Source: Mycobacterium botniense
Lineage (GTDB): Bacteria; Actinomycetota; Actinomycetes; Mycobacteriales; Mycobacteriaceae
DNA: 64,000 bases
Direction: 5' to 3'
Assembly (NCBI RefSeq): GCF_010723305.1
Contig: NZ_BLKW01000004.1
Coordinates: 1,054,001 to 1,118,000, forward strand
Shown in pieces: positions 25,710 through 35,064 of this stretch. The stretch's first letter is position 1. The number at the start of each line of letters is the position of its first letter. A model generated the notes under the pieces. That model saw nothing but the letters and a program-made list of their open reading frames with translations. It was not told the origin of the DNA and searched no databases. Both the position numbers and the translations under genes were made by a program.

Positions 25710-28451
25710 GTGAGTCCAGCCAAAATGTCGGCTACCGGCGTCTCGGACGCGGACGGGCCGACAGCCAGCACCGGCAAGCCGACATTGATGCTGCTGGACG
25801 GCAATTCGCTGGCATTCCGGGCGTTTTACGCGCTGCCCGCGGAGAACTTCAAAACCGCTGGCGGTCTGACCACTAATGCGGTGTATGGGTTCACCGCGAT
25901 GCTCATCAACCTGCTGCGTGACGAATCGCCGACCCATGTGGCGGCGGCGTTCGACGTATCGCGGCAAACCTTTCGCTCGGACCGCTATCCCGCGTACAAG
26001 GCCAACCGGATATCGGCCCCCGACGAGTTCGCCGGGCAGATCGATATCACCAAGGACGTTCTGGCCGCACTCGGGATCACGGTGCTCGCCGAGCCGGGCT
26101 TCGAGGCCGACGACATCATCGCGACGCTGGCCACCCGGGCCGAGGACGAGGGTTATCGGGTCCTGGTCGTCACCGGCGACCGCGACGCGCTGCAGCTGGT
26201 CAGCGAGAACGTGACGGTGCTCTATCCGCGCAAGGGTGTGAGCGAGCTGACCCGGTTCACCCCGGAGGCCGTCGTCGACAGATACGGGCTCACCCCGGCG
26301 CAGTATCCCGACTTCGCCGCGCTGCGCGGCGACCCCAGCGACAATCTGCCGGGTATCCCGGGAGTCGGCGAGAAGACCGCGGCCAAGTGGATCGCCGAAT
26401 ACGGCTCGCTGCAGGCGCTGGTCGACAACGTCGACACGGTGCGCGGCAAGGTCGGCGACGCCCTGCGTGCGCATCTGGCCAGCGTGGTGCGCAATCGGGA
26501 GCTCACCGACCTGATCCGCGATGTGCCGCTGGCGCACACACCCGACACCCTGCGGCTGCGGCCGTGGGACCGTGACCAGATCCATCGGCTCTTCGACCAG
26601 TTGGAGTTCCGGGTGCTGCGGGACCGGCTGTTCGAGACGCTGGCCGCGGTGGAACCCGAAGTCGAGCAAGGGTTCGACGTGCGCGGCGGAGCACTCGAAC
26701 CCGGCACCGTCGGACAATGGCTGGCCGAACATGCTGCTGACGGGCGGCGATCCGGGTTGGCGGTGATCGGCACCCACTTGCCCTACGGGGGGGACGCCAC
26801 CGCGGTGGCGATCGCCGCCGCCGACGGTGAGGGCGGTTTCGTTGACACCGCCACGGTGACCCCTGAGGACGAGGCGGCGCTGGGCTCCTGGCTGGCCGAC
26901 GCCGCCAAACCCAAGGCATTGCATGAGGCGAAGGCGGCCATCCATGATCTCGCCGGGCGCGGGTGGGCACTGAACGGCGTCACCTCCGACACCGCGCTGG
27001 CGGCGTATCTGGTTCGCCCTGGGCAACGCAGCTTCACCCTCGACGACCTGTCGCTGCGCTATTTGCGTCGCGAGCTTCGTGCTGAAAGCTCTGAGCAACA
27101 ACAGCTTTCGCTACTCGACGACACCGACCGCGTGGATGCCCAGGCGGTGCAAACCGCGATCTTGCGGGCCCGCGCGGTTGCGGATCTGGCCGACGTCCTC
27201 GACGCCGAGCTGGCCCGCATCGATTCCACGGCGTTGCTGGGGGAGATGGAGCTTCCGGTCCAAGCGGTACTGGCGGGCATGGAAGCCGCGGGCATCGCCG
27301 TCGACCTGGAGCGGCTGAGCGAGCTGCAAAGCCGGTTCGCTGATCAGGTCCGTGACGCTGCCGAGGCCGCCTACGCGGTGATCGGCAAGCAGATCAACCT
27401 CGGTTCACCCAAACAGCTGCAGGTCGTGCTGTTCGACGAACTGGGCATGCCGAAGACCAAGCGGACCAAGACCGGATACACCACCGACGCCGATGCCCTG
27501 CAGTCGCTGTTCGACAAGACCGGGCACCCATTCCTGGAGCATCTGCTTGCACATCGCGATGCCACCAGGCTCAAAGTCACCGTCGACGGGCTGCTGAATG
27601 CGGTGGCTGCCGACGGGCGCATCCACACCACCTTCAACCAGACCATCGCCGCGACCGGGAGGCTCTCCTCGACCGATCCCAACCTGCAGAACATCCCGAT
27701 CCGCACCGAGGCGGGCCGGCAGATCCGCGATGCGTTCGTCGTCGGCGACGGGTACGCCGAGCTGATGACCGCCGACTACAGCCAGATCGAGATGCGGATC
27801 ATGGCGCATCTGTCCCACGATGAGGGGCTGATCGAGGCGTTCAACACCGGCGAGGATCTGCACTCGTTCGTCGCGTCGCGAGCTTTCGGCGTGCCGATCG
27901 AGGAGGTGACGCCCGAGCTGCGCCGGCGGGTCAAGGCCATGTCCTACGGGCTGGCTTACGGGCTGAGCGCCTACGGGCTGGCCCAGCAGCTGAAGATCTC
28001 CACGGAGGAAGCAAAGGTCCAGATGGAGGCCTATTTCGCACGCTTCGGCGGGGTGCGCGACTACCTGCAGGCGGTGGTCGAACAGGCCCGCAAGGACGGC
28101 TACACCTCCACCGTGCTGGGCCGGCGACGCTACCTGCCCGAGCTGGACAGCAGCAACCGCCAGGTGCGGGAGGCGGCCGAGCGGGCCGCGCTCAACGCCC
28201 CGATCCAGGGCAGCGCGGCCGACATCATCAAGGTCGCCATGATCGACGTCGACACAGCCCTCAAACAAGCGGGGCTCGCCTCCCGCATGCTGCTGCAAGT
28301 CCACGACGAACTGCTGTTCGAAGTCGCTGCCGGGGAGCGGGATGAACTCGAAGCCCTGGTGCGTGCGAAAATGGGGGGTGCCTACCCGCTCGACGTGCCG
28401 CTGGAAGTGTCCGTGGGTTTCGGCCGCAGCTGGGACGCAGCCGCGCATTAG
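25710..28451 (+). CDS. polA: DNA polymerase I
   Basis: PolA (913 residues) fills gaps and removes RNA primers in replication and repair. The 5'-3' exonuclease domain occupies about residues 20-310 (LLDGNSLAFRAFYAL, TGDRDALQLV, GDPSDNLPGIPGVGEKTA). The middle domain, where E. coli has the 3'-5' proofreading exonuclease, lacks recognisable DxE exonuclease motifs, as known for mycobacterial PolA. The polymerase domain has motif A TADYSQIEMRI, motif B with the RRRVKAMSYGLAYGLSAYG region, and motif C LQVHDELLFE. GTG 25710 matches the M. tuberculosis N-terminus (SPAKMSAT); an ATG lies five codons further in. Confidence 0.97.
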   Translation: MSPAKMSATGVSDADGPTASTGKPTLMLLDGNSLAFRAFYALPAENFKTAGGLTTNAVYGFTAMLINLLRDESPTHVAAAFDVSRQTFRSDRYPAYKANRISAPDEFAGQIDITKDVLAALGITVLAEPGFEADDIIATLATRAEDEGYRVLVVTGDRDALQLVSENVTVLYPRKGVSELTRFTPEAVVDRYGLTPAQYPDFAALRGDPSDNLPGIPGVGEKTAAKWIAEYGSLQALVDNVDTVRGKVGDALRAHLASVVRNRELTDLIRDVPLAHTPDTLRLRPWDRDQIHRLFDQLEFRVLRDRLFETLAAVEPEVEQGFDVRGGALEPGTVGQWLAEHAADGRRSGLAVIGTHLPYGGDATAVAIAAADGEGGFVDTATVTPEDEAALGSWLADAAKPKALHEAKAAIHDLAGRGWALNGVTSDTALAAYLVRPGQRSFTLDDLSLRYLRRELRAESSEQQQLSLLDDTDRVDAQAVQTAILRARAVADLADVLDAELARIDSTALLGEMELPVQAVLAGMEAAGIAVDLERLSELQSRFADQVRDAAEAAYAVIGKQINLGSPKQLQVVLFDELGMPKTKRTKTGYTTDADALQSLFDKTGHPFLEHLLAHRDATRLKVTVDGLLNAVAADGRIHTTFNQTIAATGRLSSTDPNLQNIPIRTEAGRQIRDAFVVGDGYAELMTADYSQIEMRIMAHLSHDEGLIEAFNTGEDLHSFVASRAFGVPIEEVTPELRRRVKAMSYGLAYGLSAYGLAQQLKISTEEAKVQMEAYFARFGGVRDYLQAVVEQARKDGYTSTVLGRRRYLPELDSSNRQVREAAERAALNAPIQGSAADIIKVAMIDVDTALKQAGLASRMLLQVHDELLFEVAAGERDELEALVRAKMGGAYPLDVPLEVSVGFGRSWDAAAH

Positions 28452-28465
28452 CCGACGGTGGTGAC

Positions 28466-28525
28466 GCCGAGCGTGCAGCTGCGGCGGAATTTGGGCGTGT
28501 TTTTCGCCCTGAGTTCACGTTCGGC
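28466..28525. repeat. Extragenic inverted repeat downstream of polA
   Basis: The arms GCCGAGCGTG (28466-28475) and CACGTTCGGC (28516-28525) pair at nine of ten positions, and an inner GGGCG/CGCCC stem (28493-28497, 28505-28509) has a T-rich seven-base loop. It starts 15 bases after the polA stop and shares its outer sequence with the element at 23887-23943. It may end polA transcription. Confidence 0.6.
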
Positions 28526-28555
28526 GCAGAAGGGTGCGGTTTGGCCAGCGTGTGC

Positions 28556-28577
28556 CCCGTCGAGTAGCCTCGACGGG
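28556..28577 (+). promoter_or_regulatory. Perfect hairpin upstream of rpsA
   Basis: CCCGTCGAG-TAGC-CTCGACGGG is a perfect nine-base-pair stem with a four-base loop, 50 bases before the rpsA ATG. It contains TAGCCT (28565-28570), which fits the -10 pattern, so it is either a promoter inside a dyad or a structured element in the rpsA leader. It is not followed by a T run, so a simple terminator is less likely. Confidence 0.5.
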
Positions 28578-28626
28578 TAAACCATATCGTCCCTACGACC
28601 CAACCTGTCCGGAGCAACCCAACAAT

Positions 28627-30072
28627 ATGCCGAGTCCCGCCGTCACCTCGCCCCAAGTAGCCGTCAACGACATCGGCTCGAGCGAGGATTTTCTCGCCGC
28701 CATCGACAAAACCATCAAGTACTTCAACGATGGCGACATCGTGGAAGGGACCATCGTCAAGGTTGACCGGGATGAGGTGCTGCTCGACATCGGTTACAAG
28801 ACCGAAGGGGTCATCCCTTCTCGTGAATTGTCCATCAAACACGACGTCGACCCCCACGAGGTGGTCAAGGTCGGCGACAGAGTCGAGGCTCTGGTACTGA
28901 CCAAGGAGGACAAGGACGGTCGCCTGATCCTGTCCAAGAAGCGCGCGCAGTACGAGCGTGCCTGGGGCACCATCGAAGCCCTCAAAGAAAAGGACGAAGC
29001 GGTCAAGGGCACCGTGATTGAAGTCGTCAAAGGCGGCCTGATCCTCGACATCGGGCTGCGCGGGTTTTTACCGGCCTCGCTGGTGGAGATGCGCCGGGTG
29101 CGCGACCTGCAGCCCTACATCGGCCGCGAACTGGAAGCCAAGATCATCGAGCTGGACAAAAACCGCAATAACGTCGTGCTGAGCCGCCGCGCGTGGCTGG
29201 AGCAAACCCAGTCGGAGGTACGCAGCGAATTCCTCAACCAGCTGCAAAAAGGCGCCATCCGCAAGGGTGTGGTGTCATCGATCGTCAACTTCGGTGCGTT
29301 TGTCGATCTGGGCGGTGTGGACGGTCTGGTGCATGTCTCTGAGCTGTCCTGGAAGCACATCGACCATCCCTCCGAGGTGGTGCAGGTCGGCGATGAGGTC
29401 ACCGTCGAGGTGCTCGACGTGGACATGGACCGTGAGCGAGTGTCGTTGTCACTGAAGGCCACCCAAGAAGACCCGTGGCGGCATTTCGCCCGCACCCACG
29501 CGATCGGCCAGATCGTGCCGGGCAAGGTCACCAAGCTGGTGCCGTTCGGCGCGTTCGTCCGTGTCGAAGAGGGTATCGAGGGCCTGGTGCACATCTCCGA
29601 ATTGTCCGAGCGCCACATCGAGGTGGCCGACCAGGTGGTCGGCGTCGGCGACGACGTGATGGTCAAGGTCATCGACATCGACCTGGATCGGCGCCGGATT
29701 TCGCTGTCGCTCAAGCAGGCCAACGAGGACTACACCGAGGAGTTCGACCCGGCGAAGTACGGGATGGCCGACAGCTACGACGAACACGGCAACTACATCT
29801 TCCCGGAGGGTTTCGACCCCGAGACCAACGAATGGCTCGAGGGATACGAAAAGCAGCGTGCCGAGTGGGAAGCCCGCTACGCCGAGGCCGAACGGCGGCA
29901 CAAGATGCACACCGCACAGATGCAGAAGTTCGCTGCCGCCGAAGCCGCCGCGCCCGCCGACACCGGTCAGCGGCCGGCCGAAGATTCCCCGTCCGAGGAC
30001 AATACGGGTGGCGCGCTGGCGAGCGACGCCCAACTGGCGGCCCTGCGGGAGAAGCTCGCAGGCAGCGCGTAA
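28627..30072 (+). CDS. rpsA: 30S ribosomal protein S1
   Basis: RpsA (481 residues, same as in M. tuberculosis) binds mRNA on the small subunit. Four S1 (OB-fold) domains are visible, starting near residues 33, 118, 204 and 289 (GDIVEGTIVKV, GTVIEVVKGGLILDIG, GVVSSIVNFGAFVDLG, PGKVTKLVPFGAFVRVE). The C-terminal 100 residues are the less structured actinobacterial extension ending in ASDAQLAALREKLAGSA. Mycobacterial S1 has four S1 domains rather than the six of E. coli. The longer open frame upstream would run through the leader hairpin; ATG 28627 gives the family N-terminus. Confidence 0.97.
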   Translation: MPSPAVTSPQVAVNDIGSSEDFLAAIDKTIKYFNDGDIVEGTIVKVDRDEVLLDIGYKTEGVIPSRELSIKHDVDPHEVVKVGDRVEALVLTKEDKDGRLILSKKRAQYERAWGTIEALKEKDEAVKGTVIEVVKGGLILDIGLRGFLPASLVEMRRVRDLQPYIGRELEAKIIELDKNRNNVVLSRRAWLEQTQSEVRSEFLNQLQKGAIRKGVVSSIVNFGAFVDLGGVDGLVHVSELSWKHIDHPSEVVQVGDEVTVEVLDVDMDRERVSLSLKATQEDPWRHFARTHAIGQIVPGKVTKLVPFGAFVRVEEGIEGLVHISELSERHIEVADQVVGVGDDVMVKVIDIDLDRRRISLSLKQANEDYTEEFDPAKYGMADSYDEHGNYIFPEGFDPETNEWLEGYEKQRAEWEARYAEAERRHKMHTAQMQKFAAAEAAAPADTGQRPAEDSPSEDNTGGALASDAQLAALREKLAGSA

Positions 30073-30082
30073 CCGCGCTCCG

Positions 30083-31300
30083 ATGCTGCGGATCGGGCTG
30101 ACTGGTGGTATCGGAGCCGGAAAGTCGGCGGTAGCGGTTACCTTCTCCGAACGCGGCGCGGTGGTTGTCGACGCAGACGTCATCGCGCGCGAGGTTGTCG
30201 AGCCCGGCACCGAAGGATTGACAGCGCTCGTCGGTGCGTTCGGCACCGACATTTTACGGCCAGATGGGACGCTGGATCGTCAAGTATTGGCTGCCAAGGC
30301 TTTCCGTGACGACGCAACCCGCGCCACTCTCAACGAGATCATTCATCCGTTGGTCGCCAAGCGTCGCGCGGAAATTATCGCGACGGTGCCCGACGACGCG
30401 GTTGTCGTCGAAGACATCCCGCTGCTGGTGGAATCGGGTATGGCTCCGTTGTTTCCGCTCGTTGTTGTGGTGCACGCTGACGCCGAACTGCGTGTGCGGC
30501 GACTGGTCGAGCAGCGGGGCATGGCCGAAGATGACGCGCGCGCTCGTATCGCCGCGCAGGCCAGCGACGAACAGCGGCGCGCCGTTGCCGACGTGTGGCT
30601 GGACAACTCGGGCAGCCCGGACGATTTGGCGCAGCGGGCCCAAAAGGTGTGGGATCACCGGATACTGCCGTTTGCGCACAATCTGAGCGCGCATCGTATT
30701 GCCCGCCCCGCGACACACCTGTCGCCGGCCAACCCGGCCTGGCTGCAGCAGGCGCAGCGTATCATCGCCCGGATAGCGACAGCGTGCGGCGCAAAAGCGT
30801 TACGAATCGACCACATCGGATCAACCGCGGTGCCGGGGCTGGATGCCAGGGATGCCATCGACATCCAGGTCACCGTCGAGTCGCTGGCCGTTGCTGACGA
30901 ACTCGCCGCGCAGTTGCTGCCCGCCGGGTACGTCCGCATCGAAGATATGACTGAAGACCCCGCCAAGGCCGATGCCCGCAGCACCGTTGAAGCCTATGAC
31001 CACAATAGCGATCCGAGATTGTGGCACAAGCGAACTCACGCGTCAGCAGATCCCGGCCGTCCAACCTATGTTCATATTCGAGTTGACGGCTGGCCCAACC
31101 AGCAGTTCGCCCTGCTGTTCACGGACTGGTTGAGGGCCAATCCCGAAGTACGAGCTGAGTATCTGGCCATCAAGCGGACAGCGGTGCAGGCCTCGGGCGG
31201 GATGATGGGCCGCTACGTCGCCGTCAAGGAACTATGGTTCGCCGACGTGTACGGCCGGGCGTGGGACTGGGCCGATGCGGTGAGCTGGGAGCCGTCGTGA
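30083..31300 (+). CDS. coaE: Dephospho-CoA kinase fused to a GrpB/UPF0157 domain
   Basis: CoaE phosphorylates dephospho-CoA in the last step of CoA synthesis. Residues 1-200 form the kinase, with the P-loop GGIGAGKS near residues 8-15, DADVIAREVV and the substrate block EDIPLLVESG. Residues about 220-405 form a GrpB-like (UPF0157) domain of the nucleotidyltransferase fold (IDHIGSTAVPGLDARDAIDIQV, HIRVDGWPNQQFALLFTDWL). The two-domain form is normal in mycobacteria (407 residues in M. tuberculosis). The gene begins ten bases after rpsA and ends 13 bases before a convergent gene. Confidence 0.95.
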   Translation: MLRIGLTGGIGAGKSAVAVTFSERGAVVVDADVIAREVVEPGTEGLTALVGAFGTDILRPDGTLDRQVLAAKAFRDDATRATLNEIIHPLVAKRRAEIIATVPDDAVVVEDIPLLVESGMAPLFPLVVVVHADAELRVRRLVEQRGMAEDDARARIAAQASDEQRRAVADVWLDNSGSPDDLAQRAQKVWDHRILPFAHNLSAHRIARPATHLSPANPAWLQQAQRIIARIATACGAKALRIDHIGSTAVPGLDARDAIDIQVTVESLAVADELAAQLLPAGYVRIEDMTEDPAKADARSTVEAYDHNSDPRLWHKRTHASADPGRPTYVHIRVDGWPNQQFALLFTDWLRANPEVRAEYLAIKRTAVQASGGMMGRYVAVKELWFADVYGRAWDWADAVSWEPS

Positions 31301-31313
31301 TGCCGATACCGGC

Positions 31314-31739
31314 TCAGGCGCCGGGCAGCGGCGCCCCGCACGGGAGCACGCCGTTCATCGGGTCGGTGCTGCCCGGCATCGGCCTGACGAATTGGTCGAC
31401 TTGCGCGGCGACCTTGTCGTCGACATCGATTTCGCAGTGCACATTGGCCGAATACGGCCAGTGGAGCGCCACCTGCATACCGGCCTTGGCGGGATCAGCG
31501 AGCACGGTATTGGCCTCGAAGGTGCTGCCCGGCAGCGAGCTCAAGGTCGCGGTGTTGGTTTGGGTGTCGTTGATCATGAACGTGGCAACCGAACCGGGAG
31601 CCACCCCGTCGACGCGCGCGATATAGGTGATGTTGTGCTTTTCGTTTTGTGCCTGCGCGGTCCCTGGACTTAACTGTGCGCCGCCCAGGGCAGCTGCCAT
31701 GATGGCGATCGACATCCATCTGCGCATGGTGGAGTTCAT
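31314..31739 (-). CDS. Small secreted protein of unknown function
   Basis: A 141-residue exported protein. The N-terminus has a charged MRR, a hydrophobic core (about residues 10-22) and an AQA cleavage site near residue 30, a Sec signal peptide. The mature part of about 110 residues has two cysteines, one in the SANVHCEID region and one near the C-terminus (VLPCGAP), that could form a disulfide. I recognise no named family, though the composition recalls small secreted mycobacterial antigens. Start ATG 31739 gives a normal signal peptide; the longer frame upstream is not supported. Convergent with coaE. Confidence 0.7.
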   Translation of the reverse strand: MNSTMRRWMSIAIMAAALGGAQLSPGTAQAQNEKHNITYIARVDGVAPGSVATFMINDTQTNTATLSSLPGSTFEANTVLADPAKAGMQVALHWPYSANVHCEIDVDDKVAAQVDQFVRPMPGSTDPMNGVLPCGAPLPGA

Positions 31740-32108
31740 GACTGAAGACCTTACGCCCGGCGCAGGCCGCGGACTGTGTGGTTGCCAGCTGCCGCCTCTC
31801 GGGCTGCCGGCACGGGTGCTGTGCCGAGGTGCGCCCGCCGCCGGGCTGTCCGGCCAGCGCCGGGGACTATCGCGCATCGTGAACCGCTCCGCGCGCATAC
31901 CGTGGGCGTCGGCCCACCACCGAGGCGCCTGGGGCACAGGTGGGTATGACCAAACCTGCCGGTGCGCAGCCACCCCGCCAAACCGCAACGGGTTGCCCAT
32001 CTCGTTCGATCTCGTGCGATAACGCCGGATTTTACTCGGGCACAATATTTTCCGAGCCAACGGCGATGTGAGCCACGGACAGACGCCACAGTGGCTCACG
32101 ACAACCGC
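31740..32108. other. Non-coding interval with one hairpin
   Basis: These 369 bases separate two minus-strand genes. No reading frame here looks like a protein family. The interval must hold the promoter of the small secreted protein. Near the DUF402 end it contains a hairpin (listed separately) and an AT-rich patch, CACAATATTTTCC, at 32041. Confidence 0.5.
32068..32099 (-). terminator. Hairpin downstream of the DUF402 gene
   Basis: The perfect nine-base arms GTGAGCCAC (32068-32076) and GTGGCTCAC (32091-32099) flank a 14-base loop, ten bases after the DUF402 stop codon. There is no T run, so it would be a non-canonical terminator of the kind often proposed in mycobacteria. Confidence 0.45.
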
Positions 32109-32567
32109 TCACGGCGTGCCCGGGTGCTGTGCGTCGCGCCATGTGAGCTCCATGCCGTTGGCGGCCGTCCAGTCCTGCAGGTCGTAGTGATGCCGGGACA
32201 GGCCGTCGACTGCGTCGACGGCGCGCCGCAGCGCCTGCTCGGCGACTTCCGGGGTGAGCAGGCCGTGGCGTACGGCTTCCAGCAACTCGGCGACGTCGGA
32301 GAGGTCAACGCCTCTGCCGGTGCGGACCCTCAGGTCCAGGTAGTGGTCCTCGGAACGCCAGAGACCCGGACCAGGGGTGTATTCGCCAACGTCGAGGTAA
32401 TAGTCGTGGTCCTGCTCATAACCGGGGTTGAAGTGGAACACGGTAGCGCGCAGGCCCAATGACGGCAACAGCCACGATTGGAGGTAGTGGAACTCGGCGC
32501 GGCCGGGCGTAGGCCTGGCCACATACAGTCCCCATGGACGCAGGAGGTACTCGTCGACATCCCGCAC
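32109..32567 (-). CDS. DUF402 family protein (Rv1632c-like)
   Basis: A DUF402 protein of 152 residues from GTG 32567. This family includes metal-dependent nucleoside phosphatases and FomD-like enzymes; the core [28 protein letters not shown] and EDHYLDLRV with many acidic and Tyr residues fits. The GTG start may be too short: the frame is open upstream, and the translation there ([20 protein letters not shown]) looks like the usual N-terminus of the family, but the codon at the expected start is ATT (32633), with no ATG, GTG or TTG. Thus the protein may be 174 residues with an ATT start. Divergent from uvrB. Confidence 0.8.
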   Translation of the reverse strand: MRDVDEYLLRPWGLYVARPTPGRAEFHYLQSWLLPSLGLRATVFHFNPGYEQDHDYYLDVGEYTPGPGLWRSEDHYLDLRVRTGRGVDLSDVAELLEAVRHGLLTPEVAEQALRRAVDAVDGLSRHHYDLQDWTAANGMELTWRDAQHPGTP

Positions 32568-32711
32568 GATGCCTTTGGGATCGGTGTTGGTGCGGGCGAT
32601 CAGGTCGAACGTCTCATGCTTGGGCGCGTGAATGACGCCAGCTTAACCGCCCGGGGACGATGCGATGCGACGACATCGACCGGTACAGCTGGGACACGGT
32701 CTCCGGAGGCC

Positions 32712-32717
32712 TACCCT
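32712..32717 (+). promoter_or_regulatory. Predicted -10 element of uvrB (leaderless)
   Basis: TACCCT fits TANNNT and is followed by six bases and then the uvrB ATG. No SOS box (TCGAAC-N4-GTTCGA) or RecA-NDp motif in the right register was found just upstream. Confidence 0.4.
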
Positions 32718-32723
32718 GATGGT

Positions 32724-34889
32724 ATGGCTTTCGCTACCAAGCACGTGGTTGCGCACTCGGAATACCGCCCAGCCGGAGAGGCCGTGGCGGGGTTGGTGCG
32801 TAGCGGCGGCCGGTTCGAGGTGGTCAGCCCCTACCCACCGGCCGGAGATCAGCCGGCCGCCATCGACGAGCTGGAGCGGCGGCTCAAAGCGGGGGAGAAG
32901 GATGTGGTGCTGCTGGGCGCCACCGGCACCGGGAAGTCGGCCACCACCGCGTGGCTCATCGAGCGCCTGCAACGGCCCACCCTGGTGATGGAGCCGAACA
33001 AGACGCTGGCTGCGCAGATGGCTAACGAGCTGCGGGAGATGTTGCCGCACAATGCTGTTGAATATTTCGTCTCCTACTACGACTACTATCAGCCGGAGGC
33101 GTATATCGCGCAGACCGACACCTACATCGAAAAGGACAGCTCGATCAACGACGATGTCGAGCGGTTGCGGCATTCGGCGACGTCGGCGCTGCTGTCCCGC
33201 CGCGATGTGGTGGTGGTGGCCTCGGTGTCGTGTATTTACGGGCTGGGCACCCCGCAGTCCTACCTGGACCGCTCGGTGGAGCTGCGGGTGGGCACCGAGG
33301 TGCCCCGGGACGCGCTGTTGCGGCTTTTGGTCGACGTGCAGTACACCCGCAACGACCTGTCGTTCACCCGGGGCTCGTTTCGGGTGCGGGGCGACACCGT
33401 GGAGATCATCCCGTCGTATGAGGAGCTGGCCGTCCGGATCGAGTTCTTCGGCGACGAGATCGAGGCGCTGTATTACCTGCACCCGCTCACCGGTGAGGTG
33501 ATCCGCCAGGTCGACTCGCTGCGGATCTTTCCCGCCACCCACTATGTGGCGGGCCCCGAGCGGATGGCGCACGCGATCACCACCATCGAAGAGGAGCTGG
33601 CCGACCGGCTGGCCGAACTGGAGCGCCAGGGCAAGCTGCTGGAAGCGCAGCGGCTGCGGATGCGCACCAACTACGACATCGAGATGATGCGGCAGGTCGG
33701 GTTCTGCTCGGGCATCGAGAACTACTCGCGCCACATCGACGGGAGGCCGCCGGGTTCGCCGCCGGCCACGCTACTGGACTACTTCCCCGAGGACTTTCTG
33801 CTGGTCATCGACGAGTCGCATGTCACCGTGCCGCAGATCGGCGGCATGTACGAGGGTGACATCTCCCGTAAACGCAACCTGGTGGAATACGGCTTCCGGT
33901 TGCCGTCAGCGTGTGACAACCGCCCGCTGACCTGGGAGGAGTTCGTGTCCCGGATCGGGCAGACGGTGTATTTGTCGGCCACCCCCGGCCCCTATGAGCT
34001 CAGCCAGACCGGCGGTGAGTTCGTCGAGCAGGTGATCCGGCCCACCGGTTTGGTCGACCCGAAAGTCGTGGTCAAGCCCACCAGGGGCCAGATCGACGAC
34101 CTGATCGGTGAGATCCGCAAACGCGCCGAGGCCGACGAGCGGGTACTGGTGACCACACTGACCAAGAAGATGGCCGAGGATCTCACCGACTACCTGCTGG
34201 AAATGGGCATCCGGGTGCGTTACCTGCACTCCGAGGTCGACACCCTGCGCCGGGTGGAACTGCTGCGCCAGCTGCGGCTGGGTGAGTACGACGTGCTGGT
34301 CGGGATCAACCTGCTGCGCGAGGGCCTGGATTTGCCGGAGGTGTCACTGGTGTCGATCCTCGACGCCGATAAGGAGGGCTTCCTGCGCTCGTCGCGCAGC
34401 CTGATCCAGACCATCGGGCGCGCGGCCCGCAATGTGTCCGGGGAGGTGCACCTGTACGCCGACACCATCACCGATTCGATGCGCGAGGCCATCGACGAAA
34501 CCGAACGGCGACGCGCCAAGCAGATCGCCTACAACCGAGAACACGGTATCGACCCCAAGCCGCTGCGCAAGAAGATCGCCGACATCCTCGACCGGGTGTA
34601 CACCGAAGCCGACGACACCGAGATCGTCGAGATCGGTTCCGGGCGCAGCATATCCCGCGGTCGGCGTGCCCAGGGCGAGCCCGGCCGCGCGGTCAGCGCC
34701 GGAATCTTGGAGGGCCGTGACACCGCTCATATGCCGCGCGCGGAACTCGCCGATCTGATCAAGGATCTGACCGAGCAGATGATGGCGGCGGCCCGGGACC
34801 TGCAGTTCGAGCTGGCCGCGCGGTATCGCGACGAGATCGCCGATCTGAAAAAGGAACTGCGCGCAATGGACGCCGCCGGCGTGAAGTAA
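32724..34889 (+). CDS. uvrB: Excinuclease ABC subunit B
   Basis: UvrB (721 residues) is the damage-verifying helicase of nucleotide excision repair. Walker A is [11 protein letters not shown], the beta-hairpin region is [12 protein letters not shown], motif II is LLVIDESHV, and the later helicase motifs [12 protein letters not shown] and QTIGRAARN are present. The C-terminal UVR coiled coil, which binds UvrC, ends the protein ([22 protein letters not shown]). ATG 32724 matches the M. tuberculosis start (MAFAT); the open frame to 32478 is antisense to DUF402 and not coding. Slightly longer than the M. tuberculosis protein because of extra N-terminal residues. Confidence 0.97.
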   Translation: MAFATKHVVAHSEYRPAGEAVAGLVRSGGRFEVVSPYPPAGDQPAAIDELERRLKAGEKDVVLLGATGTGKSATTAWLIERLQRPTLVMEPNKTLAAQMANELREMLPHNAVEYFVSYYDYYQPEAYIAQTDTYIEKDSSINDDVERLRHSATSALLSRRDVVVVASVSCIYGLGTPQSYLDRSVELRVGTEVPRDALLRLLVDVQYTRNDLSFTRGSFRVRGDTVEIIPSYEELAVRIEFFGDEIEALYYLHPLTGEVIRQVDSLRIFPATHYVAGPERMAHAITTIEEELADRLAELERQGKLLEAQRLRMRTNYDIEMMRQVGFCSGIENYSRHIDGRPPGSPPATLLDYFPEDFLLVIDESHVTVPQIGGMYEGDISRKRNLVEYGFRLPSACDNRPLTWEEFVSRIGQTVYLSATPGPYELSQTGGEFVEQVIRPTGLVDPKVVVKPTRGQIDDLIGEIRKRAEADERVLVTTLTKKMAEDLTDYLLEMGIRVRYLHSEVDTLRRVELLRQLRLGEYDVLVGINLLREGLDLPEVSLVSILDADKEGFLRSSRSLIQTIGRAARNVSGEVHLYADTITDSMREAIDETERRRAKQIAYNREHGIDPKPLRKKIADILDRVYTEADDTEIVEIGSGRSISRGRRAQGEPGRAVSAGILEGRDTAHMPRAELADLIKDLTEQMMAAARDLQFELAARYRDEIADLKKELRAMDAAGVK

Positions 34890-35064
34890 GCTCACCCGCT
34901 GTCAGCGCCGCGGTGGTTGTCCGCGGTGTTCACACATGCTCGGGGCCGCTGGCGCGATCGCCGCCGGGGATGCGAACGGGCGCTACGTTGGCGTCGCCGG
35001 CGCTGTGCGATCACCCGGCCAGTCGCGTCGCGGCGCGCATCGCCACCACGCTACTGTCCCCTGC

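Noticed and set aside
32690..32723. PafBC/RecA-NDp-type promoter for uvrB
   Set aside because: With the -10 at 32712 the nine bases in the required register read CACGGTCTC, which do not match TTGTCRGTG. No SOS box was seen either.
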